NCBI RefSeq assembly: GCF_030272705.1
Contig: NZ_JARFYM010000030.1
Coordinates: 20,657 to 84,656 of the forward strand
Source of the DNA: Rhizobium mayense
Lineage (GTDB): Bacteria > Pseudomonadota > Alphaproteobacteria > Rhizobiales > Rhizobiaceae
Direction of reading: 5' to 3'
DNA length: 64,000 nt
Positions within the stretch are counted from its first letter, which is position 1; the number at the start of each line of letters is the position of its first letter. The notes beneath the pieces are model-generated. The model saw only the letters and a program-made list of their open reading frames with translations. It made no database searches and had not been told where the DNA came from. Made by a program: the position numbers and the translations under genes. Shown piece after piece: positions 43,504-52,567 of the stretch.

Positions 43504-44958
43504 GTGGGGCTTCTCGGCATCCTGATTGGGCTCGGGCTGCTGGTCTGGCTCGCCTTCCGCGGCTGGAGCGTGCTGTTGCTGGCGCCGCTCGGCGCTCTCG
43601 TCGCCGCGCTCTTTGCCAGCGAACCAGTGCTGGCACACTGGACGCTGACCTTCATGAACAGCGCCGCGCATTTCTTTGCTCAGTTCTTTCCACTGTTCCT
43701 GCTCGGCGCACTCTTCGGCAAATTGATGGAGGACAGCGGTTCAATAACCGCCATCGCCGATTTCATGATGCGGCGGCTCGGAAAGAACCACGCAATCCTT
43801 GCCGTCGTCATCGCCGGTGCGCTGATCACCTATGGCGGTGTCAGCCTCTTTGTTGCCTTCTTCGTCCTCGCGCCGATGGCGCAGGAGCTGTTCCGGTCGG
43901 CCGGCATTCCGCGGCGGCTAATGCCCGCGACGATCGTGCTTGGAACATCTACTTTCACCATGTCGGCATTTCCGGGAACGCCGTCGATACAGAACGCCAT
44001 CCCGATGCCCTTCTTCGGTACGACGCCGTTTGCCGCGCCGGGACTCGGCATAATCGCTTCCGCGATCATGCTTTGCTTCGGCCTATGGTGGCTTCGTCGC
44101 ATCGAGGCGGCTGCGCGCAAATCCGGCGAAGAGTTTGGAGAGGGCTCGCCCGCGACATCAGACGATCTCGCTTCCGACGAGCAAATGCGCGAACGCGCCT
44201 CGGTCGGCAGGGAATTCGACCCCGCCGAAATCGCGCGTGGCAAGCGTGCCCAAGCGACACCACCCATCCTGGTCGCGGTGTTGCCGCTCGCCGTGGTTAT
44301 CCTCGTCAATCTCAGCATGTCGCTGCTAATCCTGCCATCGCTTGATCTGGGGTTTCTTTCGGAAGCTCGGTGGGGCGGGATCTCCCGCTCCGCGGTAAGT
44401 GGTGTGTGGGCCGTCGTCACGGCGCTGGCAGTCGCGGTCGCGACTGTCGTTGCGTTGAATTTTCGCCGGTTGCCGACATTGCGCGCGACGATGGATGCAG
44501 GTGCCAACGCGTCCGTCCTGCCGGCGATCTCCGTCGCCAGCCTGGTCGGCTTTGGAGCGGTCGTCGCGGCGATGCCGGCCTTCGAGATCGTGCGCGACTG
44601 GGTGCTCGGCATCGGCGGAGGACCGCTCGTCTCGATTGCGGTGGCCACCAACATCCTGGCGGCGCTGACTGGCTCAGCCTCAGGCGGTCTGACCATCGCT
44701 CTCGATGCGCTTGGCGGTACCTATCTGGCGCGCGCGCACGAAACAGGTCTCGACCCGGCACTGTTGCACCGTGTCGCGGTCATCGGGTCAGGCACACTGG
44801 ATAGCCTGCCGCACAACGGAGCAGTCGTTACGTTGCTTGCCGTTTGCGGCTCGACCCACGGAGAAAGCTACCGCAATATCGTCGTCGTCGGAATTATCGG
44901 AGCAATCCTGGCACTGATCGCAGTGATCGTTTTGGGAACCTTTCTCGGGTCATTCTGA
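43504..44958 (+). CDS. GntP-family permease
   Basis: A 484-residue inner-membrane transporter with about 12-14 helices of the gluconate/hydroxybutyrate permease family. GTG is the start, three bases after the patatin gene. Features: GALITYGGVSLFVAFFVLAPM, FTMSAFPGTPSIQNAIPM and LTGSASGGLTIALDALGG, with a hydrophilic loop of about 45 residues near the middle. The substrate is a hydroxy- or sugar acid; 3-hydroxybutyrate is plausible from its pairing with the lipase. Confidence 0.87.
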   Translation: MGLLGILIGLGLLVWLAFRGWSVLLLAPLGALVAALFASEPVLAHWTLTFMNSAAHFFAQFFPLFLLGALFGKLMEDSGSITAIADFMMRRLGKNHAILAVVIAGALITYGGVSLFVAFFVLAPMAQELFRSAGIPRRLMPATIVLGTSTFTMSAFPGTPSIQNAIPMPFFGTTPFAAPGLGIIASAIMLCFGLWWLRRIEAAARKSGEEFGEGSPATSDDLASDEQMRERASVGREFDPAEIARGKRAQATPPILVAVLPLAVVILVNLSMSLLILPSLDLGFLSEARWGGISRSAVSGVWAVVTALAVAVATVVALNFRRLPTLRATMDAGANASVLPAISVASLVGFGAVVAAMPAFEIVRDWVLGIGGGPLVSIAVATNILAALTGSASGGLTIALDALGGTYLARAHETGLDPALLHRVAVIGSGTLDSLPHNGAVVTLLAVCGSTHGESYRNIVVVGIIGAILALIAVIVLGTFLGSF

Positions 44959-45083
44959 ATTCCTCGGAAAGGGAAATATCGATCAGCGTTGATCCGCCTC
45001 AATGCGGTCTGCACGGGAAGGCGTCACTCTAGCGAATCTGCACGGCTATTTTCCGCATTGAAACCGGCTCGGGAGGAGACGAC

Positions 45084-45596
45084 ATGTACAAGAAGATCCT
45101 AATTGCCACAGATGGGTCCGACCATGCACATAAGGCGGCCGAGATTGGTGCCGTTCTTGCAGCGGCATACGAGGCCGAGGTCCACTTGGTGCACGTGTTG
45201 CTTTCCGGTGAGGTCGACGACAATCTGCGACGCATGGTAGAAACAGAGCATCTTGATGACTTATACTCCAAGGCGTCGGCCGGACTCGTACCCGGCCTTC
45301 CGGTCACATTTTCGTCAAGGGATTCTGCAGGCAACTTTCGCATCTTGCAGGCGCTCGGCACTGAAATTCTCAACAGGGCGAGCACCGACGTCAAGACGCG
45401 CGGCGTAAAGCAAGTTTCGACACATCTCATGGAGGGCGATGCGGCCGAACAGATCGCCAGAGTGATCGAGGAGGTGCATCCCGACCTCGTCGTCTGTGGA
45501 GCAAGGGGCCTTTCAAGCCTGTCGCAACTGGTGCTCGGCAGCGTATCCACCAAGGTTGCCCAGCTTAGCACCGTCACCTGCGTGACTGTCCGCTAG
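45084..45596 (+). CDS. universal stress protein UspA family
   Basis: A 170-residue single-domain Usp. The start ILIATDGSDHAHKAA and the C-terminal nucleotide-binding motif GARGLSSLSQLVLGSVS (G-2x-G-9x-G-S/T) show an ATP-binding type. GGGAGG lies upstream. Monocistronic, convergent with the GntR gene downstream. Such proteins support survival during starvation or oxygen limitation, in keeping with the surrounding genes. Confidence 0.92.
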   Translation: MYKKILIATDGSDHAHKAAEIGAVLAAAYEAEVHLVHVLLSGEVDDNLRRMVETEHLDDLYSKASAGLVPGLPVTFSSRDSAGNFRILQALGTEILNRASTDVKTRGVKQVSTHLMEGDAAEQIARVIEEVHPDLVVCGARGLSSLSQLVLGSVSTKVAQLSTVTCVTVR

Positions 45597-45647
45597 TGTG
45601 CAACAAGCGCGACGATCTACCTTCGCCGATACGTCAATCCGAGGACT

Positions 45648-46337
45648 TCAGGTCGCGATAGCAGCGTTGTTCGAGAGTGAATCGACGAGAATTTCCGTCG
45701 TTAGGCGGAGGTGCTTGTCCATCAATGTCACAGCCAGATTTGCATCGCGAGCGATGACGGCGTCGAAAATCGCCTTGTGCTCCGCCGCTACGTCACGGTC
45801 TATCGTGCGCATGGGAACAGAAAGACGGCGATACCGCTCTGTCTGTGCATAGAGCACGGCCCGGATTTTCATGAGTGACGGGCTGTTGCATGCTGCGACG
45901 ATCGCCTCGTGGAACTGCTGATGGGCGGCGGCCCAGCGTTCGCTGAGGATTCGCTTGTCATTGGCCGTTTCCGTTTCGGGCAAGCGCTGCAGACGATGGA
46001 ATGCGGCGACGAGCCCCGTTTCCCATTCGATATCGCCATTCTTTATCGATGCCCGGATGCAAAGGTCTTCGATCTTGATGCGCGTTTCCGTGAGATCCAA
46101 CAGGTCCTCGATCGATACGTCCGGCACGCTGAAGCCCTTCTGGGCGGTGGCAACCGCCATGTCTTCGGCCGCAAGCCGCGACAAGGCCTCGCGCACAGCG
46201 CCCAGGCTAACCTCCAGCTCGCGGGCAACCTCGTTGATACGAATCTTCGCACCCGGCCGAAGCCGGCAACTCAGTATGTCGGTCTTCAGTCGTTCGTAAA
46301 CGCTATCCGCCTGGGTGAGCGCCGGCCGCATCGTCAT
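45648..46337 (-). CDS. FCD-type GntR-family regulator (copy 2)
   Basis: A 229-residue GntR regulator of the FadR/FCD class. The winged helix is INEVARELEVSLGAVREALSRL, followed by a helical FCD effector domain whose metal-binding His residues are in the HQQFHEAI and AAEHKAI segments. It is a paralogue of the GntR gene at 50934-51644 (shared YAQTERYRRLSVPMRTIDRDVA). It is the last gene downstream of the ABC transporter genes, with a dyad in the 93-base gap before it, so it may be separately regulated. Confidence 0.9.
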   Translation of the reverse strand: MTMRPALTQADSVYERLKTDILSCRLRPGAKIRINEVARELEVSLGAVREALSRLAAEDMAVATAQKGFSVPDVSIEDLLDLTETRIKIEDLCIRASIKNGDIEWETGLVAAFHRLQRLPETETANDKRILSERWAAAHQQFHEAIVAACNSPSLMKIRAVLYAQTERYRRLSVPMRTIDRDVAAEHKAIFDAVIARDANLAVTLMDKHLRLTTEILVDSLSNNAAIAT

Positions 46338-46369
46338 TGAGCCCCTCGCATCTGGTTCAGAATCTATTT

Positions 46370-46385
46370 CCTATGCAGATATAGG
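46370..46385. promoter_or_regulatory. dyad upstream of the second GntR gene
   Basis: CCTAT-GCAGAT-ATAGG, perfect 5-base arms, 33-48 bases upstream of the GntR start. A possible autoregulatory site; arms are short, so chance is not excluded. Confidence 0.4.
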
Positions 46386-46430
46386 TTTTCTGAGCAGAAT
46401 GCCATCTGGCTGTGACGATGGCGCCCCGCA

Positions 46431-47375
46431 TTATTGTGCGAAAAGACGATGAAACCGCGGGGCAGCTGTGATGGCAACGGCGAAGAGAACCGCGGAAAGA
46501 ATGACCTGCTGGGCGGTCGGCGAGACCCCGAGCGCATTCAATCCGGCATTGAGCAGGCAGAGGATCAAGGTGCCGAAGGCAATTCCCATCGGGCTGCCCC
46601 GACCGCCGGCGAGAGACACGCCGCCGATGATCGCGGCGGATATCGCGGGCACCAGGACATCGGTCAGGCCGGAAGGAGATGCCACCGAAAGGCCGTAGGT
46701 GAGCAGCACGCCGCTTGCCGCGGCAAATCCGCCGGAGATGGTGAAGATCGCGATGACCATTCGTCCTGTCCGCACGCCGGCCGTTTTGGCCGCGGCTCGG
46801 TCGGATCCGGTCGCAATGAGATCAGCCCCGAGGCGGGTCCAGCGGAAAATCACGGCGGCGATGGCGACACAGGCAATGGCGACCAAGCTACGCCAGGAAA
46901 ATATCACGAAGATCGGCTCGTTGATGGCGGCAGATAGGTCCGGCCGGCCAAGCGATACGGTCAGATTGCCGGTCACGATGTAGGCAAGCCCCGCCGCCGT
47001 CATCAGTACACCGAGGGAAACGGAGATGGAACTGAGGCCGAGCGCAGTGATAGCCAGCCCCTGCGCCAGTCCGATAGCGAGCCCGGCGGCAATGCCGATA
47101 ATGGCTCCCATCACCGGGTCACCGGTCCCGATGATGACGGCGATGCAGCCTGCGAGGCTCATCACGCTGCCAACCGACAGATCAAATTCGCGGGCAATCA
47201 TCGTCAGGCCCAGCCCCAGGGCCACCGGGGCTATGGTTGCGAAATATTGCAGGATGCTGAACAGGACGAATTGCGGTGAGGCCGCGCCTTGCCATGCAAG
47301 CGCAAACGCCAAGGCGCAGGCCACCACGACGAAAATGCCCCACGCCCGTCTTTCTTCGCTCAAAAGGTTGCGCAT
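46431..47375 (-). CDS. ribose-type ABC transporter permease (distal)
   Basis: A 314-residue RbsC-type inner-membrane permease with 8-10 helices; typical segments are LTMIAREFDLSVGSVMSLAG, LGLSSISVSLGVLMTAAGLAY and AAIIGGVSLAGGRGSPMGIAFG. Four bases after the other permease gene. The two permeases differ, so the transporter is probably a heterodimer, as in sugar or furanose importers. The substrate is unknown, likely linked to the adjacent catabolic genes. Confidence 0.92.
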   Translation of the reverse strand: MRNLLSEERRAWGIFVVVACALAFALAWQGAASPQFVLFSILQYFATIAPVALGLGLTMIAREFDLSVGSVMSLAGCIAVIIGTGDPVMGAIIGIAAGLAIGLAQGLAITALGLSSISVSLGVLMTAAGLAYIVTGNLTVSLGRPDLSAAINEPIFVIFSWRSLVAIACVAIAAVIFRWTRLGADLIATGSDRAAAKTAGVRTGRMVIAIFTISGGFAAASGVLLTYGLSVASPSGLTDVLVPAISAAIIGGVSLAGGRGSPMGIAFGTLILCLLNAGLNALGVSPTAQQVILSAVLFAVAITAAPRFHRLFAQ

Positions 47376-47378
47376 CGC

Positions 47379-48350
47379 TCAGTTCCTCCGTCCCAAACCC
47401 TGGAGAATGACGACGGCCAGCACCGCAAGGCCGACCGTCAACCGCTGGAATTCCATGCTGAAGCCCTGCAGAAGCACCAGTGCGTTTATGACTACGATTG
47501 CCGCCATGCCGAGAAAGCTCTGGACCATGGAGCCGCGTCCGCCGCCAATTGCCGTGCCGCCGATAAGCACGGCGGCAATGGCCGTATATTCGAAGCCACG
47601 TGCCGTCTGCATGTCCGCCGAACCGAAGCGCGCGGCAATCAGGATGCCGCCGATCCCGGACAACACGCCCGCCAGAGCATATGCGATGACGGTCACGCGG
47701 CTAACATGGATACCCGCCGCCTCGGCTGCCCGCGCATTGCTGCCGACCAGCATGAGTTCATGACCGAAGCGGGTGAACGTGACGATCAGTTGCGCCAGCA
47801 CGGTCAAGGCGGCGAAAACGAGAAAGGACACCGGAATGCCGCCGAGACGCCCCTTGAGGAACTGATAATCGAGGTTTGGCGCGTCCATCTTCGGGCCGAC
47901 GATAATCTGCGTCAGCCCGATCAGCAGCGCATAGGCAGCGAGCGAAACGATGATGGGATTGGCGCGCAACGCCCCGATGATGCTTCCCTGAAGGGCTGTG
48001 ATAACCGTCCCGGCCAGCACGGCGGCAAGAGCTGCTGCGAGGAAGCCGTGGCCGAGCATAGCCATGAACACGATGCCGGCAACGGACGCCGTCGCGCCGA
48101 GGCTGAACGACATAATGTTGCCTCCGATCGTCACGAAGGTCATGGCGAGCGCCACGCAGCCTACGAGCGACATGGCATTGGCAAGGGCCGTCAGGCTGGG
48201 TCGGGACAGGAATCCTGGCGTGGACAGCGCCAGCCCGATCAGAAGCACGAGTGCGACAAGCTTTGCGATGGTGGCAAGCGACGGCATCGTCATGCGTCTT
48301 CCCCCGGTCCGCTTTGCGGGTAATTGTGAAACTTCGCTGATCATGTTCAT
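47379..48350 (-). CDS. ribose-type ABC transporter permease (proximal)
   Basis: A 323-residue RbsC-type permease starting MNMISEVSQLPAKRTGG, with segments VTIGGNIMSFSLGATASVAG, SNARAAEAAGIHVSRVTV (cytoplasmic EAA-like loop) and VLIGGTAIGGGRGSMVQSFLG. Its ATG overlaps the stop of the ATPase gene. Together with the distal permease it forms the membrane part of the importer. Confidence 0.92.
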   Translation of the reverse strand: MNMISEVSQLPAKRTGGRRMTMPSLATIAKLVALVLLIGLALSTPGFLSRPSLTALANAMSLVGCVALAMTFVTIGGNIMSFSLGATASVAGIVFMAMLGHGFLAAALAAVLAGTVITALQGSIIGALRANPIIVSLAAYALLIGLTQIIVGPKMDAPNLDYQFLKGRLGGIPVSFLVFAALTVLAQLIVTFTRFGHELMLVGSNARAAEAAGIHVSRVTVIAYALAGVLSGIGGILIAARFGSADMQTARGFEYTAIAAVLIGGTAIGGGRGSMVQSFLGMAAIVVINALVLLQGFSMEFQRLTVGLAVLAVVILQGLGRRN

Positions 48351-49867
48351 GCTGCCTCCCGCGCATTGGTGATCTCGGACAGGATGACGGTTTCGGCAAT
48401 CTCGCCGCGCTCGTGCAGGCCGACGATCCGGCCTCGAAACATGGTGATGACCCGGTCGACAAGACCGACGACCTCCTCAAGGTCGGTCGAGGCCAGCAGG
48501 ACAGCATTGCCCTCGTCACAAAGGCGCCGAAGCGTCTGGTAGATTTCCGCGCGCGCGCCCATGTCGACGCCGCGGGTCGGTTCGTTCATCAGGATCACGC
48601 CGTGAGCCCGGCGATCGGAACACCGGCCGATGGCGAGTTTCTGCTGATTGCCGCCACTCAGCCGTCCGGCCGCCAGATGCAGACGCGACGGGTCGAAGCC
48701 GACCTGTTGAGCAAGCAGGGTTGCGATGCGGCCGAGCCGCGCAGGAGGCAGCAGCCCCCCGTTGGACAGTTCGGGAAACCGCGTCGCCACCAGATTCGTG
48801 CGGGCAGGCATGTCGAGGAAGACGCCTTCGGTGGCGCGGTCCTCTGAGACGAAGCGCACGCCGGATTTCAGCACAGTGGATGGCGCACCCAGGGGCAACT
48901 TGCGGCCACCGATCGCAACATCGCCGCGGGCGTTATGAACGAGTCCGGCAAGCGCGCGGATACTCTCCGTGGCGCCTGATCCGATCTGTCCCACGATGCC
49001 GACGATCTCGCCGGCGCGCAGTTGCAAGCTGAAATCTTCGATTGCGCCAGGCACCTGCAGATTCGAGACCTCCAGCATCACAGCACCTGGCGGCCGTGTG
49101 GAGGACGGATAGACATCGGTCAACTCGCGGCCGATCATCAATTCCAGCAGCCGATTGCGCGGCATGTCGGCGACCGGTTGCGTGGTAATGACGCGCCCGT
49201 TGCGCATCACGGTCACAGAATCGCAGAGTTCGTAGACCTCGCCCATGCGATGGGTAATGTATATCACCGAGCAGTCCCTTGCCTTGAGCCGGTGGACCGC
49301 GTCGAAGACCTTGGCGATTTCACGTTCGGAAAGGGTTGCCGTCGGTTCGTCGAGAATAAGTACGGAGGCGTTGCGCGCGAGACCGCGGGCAATTTCCAGC
49401 AATTGCCGCTCGGCAAGCGCAAGTCGGCCAGCCTTGATGTCGAGGCTGGTCGATTCCAGTCCGACGGCGTCCAGCGCTTCCCTTGCCAGCGCGGCACTTC
49501 GCGCGGTTCGCCTGGCAAATGGAGCATCGGCATGGCCGAGCCACAGATTGTCATGAACCGAAAGATCGGGCGCGAGGCTGAGCTCCTGCGCGACGAGCGC
49601 CAGTCCCACTCGCTGCGCATCGACGGGATTGCGGAACGTGCGCTGCTTTCCATCGATTTCGAGCTTGCCTTCGCTGGGTGTCAGCACACCCGTCAATATC
49701 TTGACGAGCGTGCTCTTCCCCGCACCATTTCCGCCGCAGAGCGCGCGAACCTCACCCTTATGCAGATCGAGCGATACCCCGTCGATCGCGGCGATGCTTC
49801 CAAAGCGCTTGGTGAGGCGCCGTACCGAAAGGCGTGCGGCATCGGCCGAACCCTGCTGGTTCGTCAT
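48347..49867 (-). CDS. sugar-type ABC transporter ATP-binding protein (RbsA-like)
   Basis: A 506-residue protein with two fused ATPase domains. The first has a full Walker A (GGNGAGKST) and Walker B (LILDEPTATLS). The second has a degenerate Walker A (GQIGSGATE, no Lys), a normal signature (LSGGNQQK) and a Walker B with Asn (ILMNEPTRGVDMG), as usual in RbsA/MglA-type proteins. It lies 37 bases after the binding-protein gene and overlaps the proximal permease. Confidence 0.94.
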   Translation of the reverse strand: MTNQQGSADAARLSVRRLTKRFGSIAAIDGVSLDLHKGEVRALCGGNGAGKSTLVKILTGVLTPSEGKLEIDGKQRTFRNPVDAQRVGLALVAQELSLAPDLSVHDNLWLGHADAPFARRTARSAALAREALDAVGLESTSLDIKAGRLALAERQLLEIARGLARNASVLILDEPTATLSEREIAKVFDAVHRLKARDCSVIYITHRMGEVYELCDSVTVMRNGRVITTQPVADMPRNRLLELMIGRELTDVYPSSTRPPGAVMLEVSNLQVPGAIEDFSLQLRAGEIVGIVGQIGSGATESIRALAGLVHNARGDVAIGGRKLPLGAPSTVLKSGVRFVSEDRATEGVFLDMPARTNLVATRFPELSNGGLLPPARLGRIATLLAQQVGFDPSRLHLAAGRLSGGNQQKLAIGRCSDRRAHGVILMNEPTRGVDMGARAEIYQTLRRLCDEGNAVLLASTDLEEVVGLVDRVITMFRGRIVGLHERGEIAETVILSEITNAREAA

Positions 49868-49904
49868 GGTGTCCTCCTGTCGATTGGATCCGGTGGTGCC
49901 GGGG

Positions 49905-50882
49905 TCAGAAGCTGCAGGACGTGGCGTACTGGTCCAGATTTTTACTGGAGACGATCTCCAGCGGCGTCGTGACGCTCAGCTTGGGAATGTCTTTGCCGGA
50001 AAAGTAGTCCGTGATCAGCTCGGCGGCCTTCGGGCCGTCATAGGAGGGAAGCGGGCCGCTTAGCGTGGCATATAGCTTGCCTGCCTGTATGTTGCGGATG
50101 CCCGATTCCTGGCAGCCGCCACCGATGACGAGAAGCTGGCCGGGAGCATTGCCGAGATCGAGGCCGGCACTATCAGCCGCCTTGATGATGGCATTTGCCA
50201 TCGCATCGTTCATGCCGTAGACGGCATCAAGACCGCCTTGCGCGGCATATTTGGTGAACATCTGGCCGGCGATCTGCTCAGTGACGGGTGGGATCCATTG
50301 AGCGTCCTCGACCTGAACCAGCGTGATCCATGGCTCTTTCGCGAGCCTCGCCTTAAAGCCTTCCAGGCGCTTCGGCGCGATGCCTTCGGCCAGCGACCCC
50401 GTGATGGCTGCGACCTTCGCCGTCGTCCGGCCGCCGGCTTTCAATCCGGCAATCATGGCTTCGGCCGCCAACTCACCCGATTTCACATCGTCGAGCGCCA
50501 TGGTGCCGACGGACAACCCATCTCCCTTCTCGACCTGCGAAATGACGAGAAAGACGGGAATTCCGGCTGCTTTGGCGCGTTGCAGGCCGGGGGTGACGGC
50601 ACCGGAACTCAGCGGCTGCAGCACGATCATGTCCGGTTTCTGGCCGATGGCGTCGTCGAGCTGCTGGGCCTGAAGGGCGGGATCGAAGGGGCTGGTCAAT
50701 TGCGTCACCACCATTCCCGCTGCCTTTGCCCTGTCGTCAAAGTCATGCGAAAAGGCACTGATCAGACGATCCTCGGTTGGCCCGGTCAGCAGGGTCAGCT
50801 TCTTTCCAGCCGCCTCGGCATGGGCCAGGGATGCGACGCTGGACACGAGCATTGCAGTATAGAATATCGTTCTGGCGATCAT
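49905..50882 (-). CDS. periplasmic substrate-binding protein (type I, ribose-like)
   Basis: A 325-residue periplasmic-binding protein with a signal peptide of about 25 residues (IARTIFYTAMLVSSVASLAHA). Mature segments KLTLLTGPTEDRLISAFSHD, MIVLQPLSSGAVTPGLQRAK and VYGMNDAMANAIIKAADSAG are those of the ribose/furanose class. The start is the second ATG (MIARTIF) since GGAGGAG lies before it and overlaps the first. First transporter gene after the GntR gene (51-base gap). The ligand cannot be told. Confidence 0.92.
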   Translation of the reverse strand: MIARTIFYTAMLVSSVASLAHAEAAGKKLTLLTGPTEDRLISAFSHDFDDRAKAAGMVVTQLTSPFDPALQAQQLDDAIGQKPDMIVLQPLSSGAVTPGLQRAKAAGIPVFLVISQVEKGDGLSVGTMALDDVKSGELAAEAMIAGLKAGGRTTAKVAAITGSLAEGIAPKRLEGFKARLAKEPWITLVQVEDAQWIPPVTEQIAGQMFTKYAAQGGLDAVYGMNDAMANAIIKAADSAGLDLGNAPGQLLVIGGGCQESGIRNIQAGKLYATLSGPLPSYDGPKAAELITDYFSGKDIPKLSVTTPLEIVSSKNLDQYATSCSF

Positions 50883-50933
50883 GATGTTCTCCTCCATTTG
50901 ATCCGATGGCCGGCTCCCTCCGGCGATTTCAAT

Positions 50934-51644
50934 TCAACCGCGCGCCGCCTCCTGCCTCGCGGGAGCGGTCGTCATCAGCAAGGGCGACCGCAGCAGGATT
51001 TCTGTCGTCCGCAGCAGATGCGAACGCATAAGCGCGCAGGCGCTGTCCGCGTCGCGGGCAAGCGCAGCCTCACACAGCTGGCGATGCTCGCCCGCTACGT
51101 CTCGGTCCATTGTCCGCAACGGGACGGAAAGGCGCCGGTATCGTTCCGCCTGAACATAAAGCGCGCTGCGGAACCTGTTCATCCACACGCCGCGCGCGCC
51201 TGAAACCAGCGCTGCGTGAAAGGCCTGATGGGCTTCGGACCACGCCGCACTCAGTCGCGTGCCACCCTCATCCTCGAATTCCGGCAGCCGCAGCAGGCGA
51301 TGCAGCGCCGCGACCAGCGCGGCCTCCCACTCCACAGTGCCTCCGGCAATCGAGGCGCGAAGGCAAATCTGCTCCAGCGCAATCCGGGTCTCGGTCAAGT
51401 CGCTCAATTCCTCGCCGGAAAGCGAGGCGACCCGGTATCCACGCTGTGCCGTCGCAATCACGATCTCTTCCGCAGCCAGGCGCGACAGGGCTTCTCTCAC
51501 GGCGCCCTGACTGACCGACATGCGGGGAGCGATAAGGTTCATTTGAATTCGCTCTCCCGGAGCGAGTGCTCCGCTCAGGATGGCCGACCGGAGTTCGCTG
51601 TGAACCTGGTCGGCCTGGGTTGCGAATTCGATATGCTTGCTCAT
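50934..51644 (-). CDS. FCD-type GntR-family regulator (copy 1)
   Basis: A 236-residue FadR/FCD-class regulator with winged helix MNLIAPRMSVSQGAVREALSRL and effector-domain segment HQAFHAALVSGARG. It shares ETRI-LEQICLRASI and YVQAERYRRLSVPLRTMDRD with the second GntR gene at 45648-46337. It lies between the SMP-30 gene (27-base gap) and the ABC transporter genes, so it is well placed to control the island. A dyad and an AT-rich repeat lie just upstream. Confidence 0.91.
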   Translation of the reverse strand: MSKHIEFATQADQVHSELRSAILSGALAPGERIQMNLIAPRMSVSQGAVREALSRLAAEEIVIATAQRGYRVASLSGEELSDLTETRIALEQICLRASIAGGTVEWEAALVAALHRLLRLPEFEDEGGTRLSAAWSEAHQAFHAALVSGARGVWMNRFRSALYVQAERYRRLSVPLRTMDRDVAGEHRQLCEAALARDADSACALMRSHLLRTTEILLRSPLLMTTAPARQEAARG

Positions 51645-51646
51645 GA

Positions 51647-51671
51647 ATATGTTCTACTTGATAAAACATAT
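51647..51671. promoter_or_regulatory. dyad just before the first GntR start
   Basis: ATATGTT-N11-AACATAT, perfect 7-base arms, between the SMP-30 stop codon and the GntR start. A candidate GntR autoregulatory operator. Confidence 0.6.
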
Positions 51672-52567
51672 CATGTAAAGAAAAATATATTTTTTGGCGA
51701 AAGACATATTTTCTCGCAGGGATATCCGACGCCTGGCGAGCGAGGCGTGGTGATATGGATCTCGCCGTCCAGTATCGGCTTCTGCGGATCGCTACGATCC
51801 GCCCTACAAACACACAGGAAAAGCGTTTTGCGATCTTGGCCACCACCGATACAGGCGATGGCATTCATGCCGGGGAAAGCGATCGCTTCAACTTCCGAGC
51901 CGTCCGGAGCGATGCGCGCGAATTCGCCGAGAAAGAGAAAGGGCACCCAGAGACAACCTTCGGCGTCCAGCGATAGACCATCAGGCTCGCCGCGCAGTTG
52001 CGCATGGATGCGCCTGTTCGTCAGGTTGCCATCGGCGTCGATATCGAAAGCGGAAATCCGCTTGCCGAACGTTTCCGCCACATAGAGCGTCGCTCCATCC
52101 GCGCTGACGACAAGGCCGTTCGGGAAGAAGATGCCGGTGGCGGCCTGTTTCAATCCTTTTTGCGGATGATAGGCCCACAAGCAGCCGCTTTTCTCCGGCG
52201 TGTCCAAGCCGAAGCGAAAACCCGTATCGCCGAACCAGGCCCAACCATTTGGATGGACGACGAGGTCGTTCAGGTAAGATTTTTCGGCCGCCGGAAGCGA
52301 CGTCTTGATTTCCATGGCGCCGGTTACGGGATCGACGCCGAAAAGCTGACGGCCGATGCCCGTTGCCAGCAGCAGCTTCCCGTCGGCGGTAAAATCCATC
52401 CCGGCGGGACGCCCGTCCACCTTGCACAGCGTTTCCACACGGCCATCGGAAAACAACTTGGCGATACGGAAGTTGTGTACATCGGAAATATAGAGCACGT
52501 GATCTCGCCAGCGTGGCGATTCCGGCCAGGCAAGGCCCTCGGCAATCTGTCGGGTTTCAATAGGCAT
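51671..52567 (-). CDS. SMP-30/gluconolactonase family protein
   Basis: A 298-residue six-bladed beta-propeller of the SMP-30/regucalcin/gluconolactonase family; members hydrolyse lactones with a divalent metal. Segments: AEGLAWPESPRWRDHVLYIS with the first metal Glu, NDLVVHPNGWAWFGDTGF and PDGLSLDAEGCLWVPFL. The start overlaps the end of the mhpA-like gene. The C-terminal ~17 residues (from GYPCEKICL to NIFFFT) extend past the usual family end and coincide with an AT-rich inverted repeat, so the DNA there may be kept for regulation. Confidence 0.88.
   Translation of the reverse strand: MPIETRQIAEGLAWPESPRWRDHVLYISDVHNFRIAKLFSDGRVETLCKVDGRPAGMDFTADGKLLLATGIGRQLFGVDPVTGAMEIKTSLPAAEKSYLNDLVVHPNGWAWFGDTGFRFGLDTPEKSGCLWAYHPQKGLKQAATGIFFPNGLVVSADGATLYVAETFGKRISAFDIDADGNLTNRRIHAQLRGEPDGLSLDAEGCLWVPFLFLGEFARIAPDGSEVEAIAFPGMNAIACIGGGQDRKTLFLCVCRADRSDPQKPILDGEIHITTPRSPGVGYPCEKICLSPKNIFFFT
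51678..51714. promoter_or_regulatory. AT-rich inverted repeat inside the 3' end of the SMP-30 gene
   Basis: AAAATATATTTTT (51682-51694) followed after nine bases by ACATATTTTCT. The left side AAGAAAAATAT and the right side ATATTTTCT are near-inverted. A nearly identical arrangement occurs at 54263-54297 in the other control region of the island. Confidence 0.6.
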
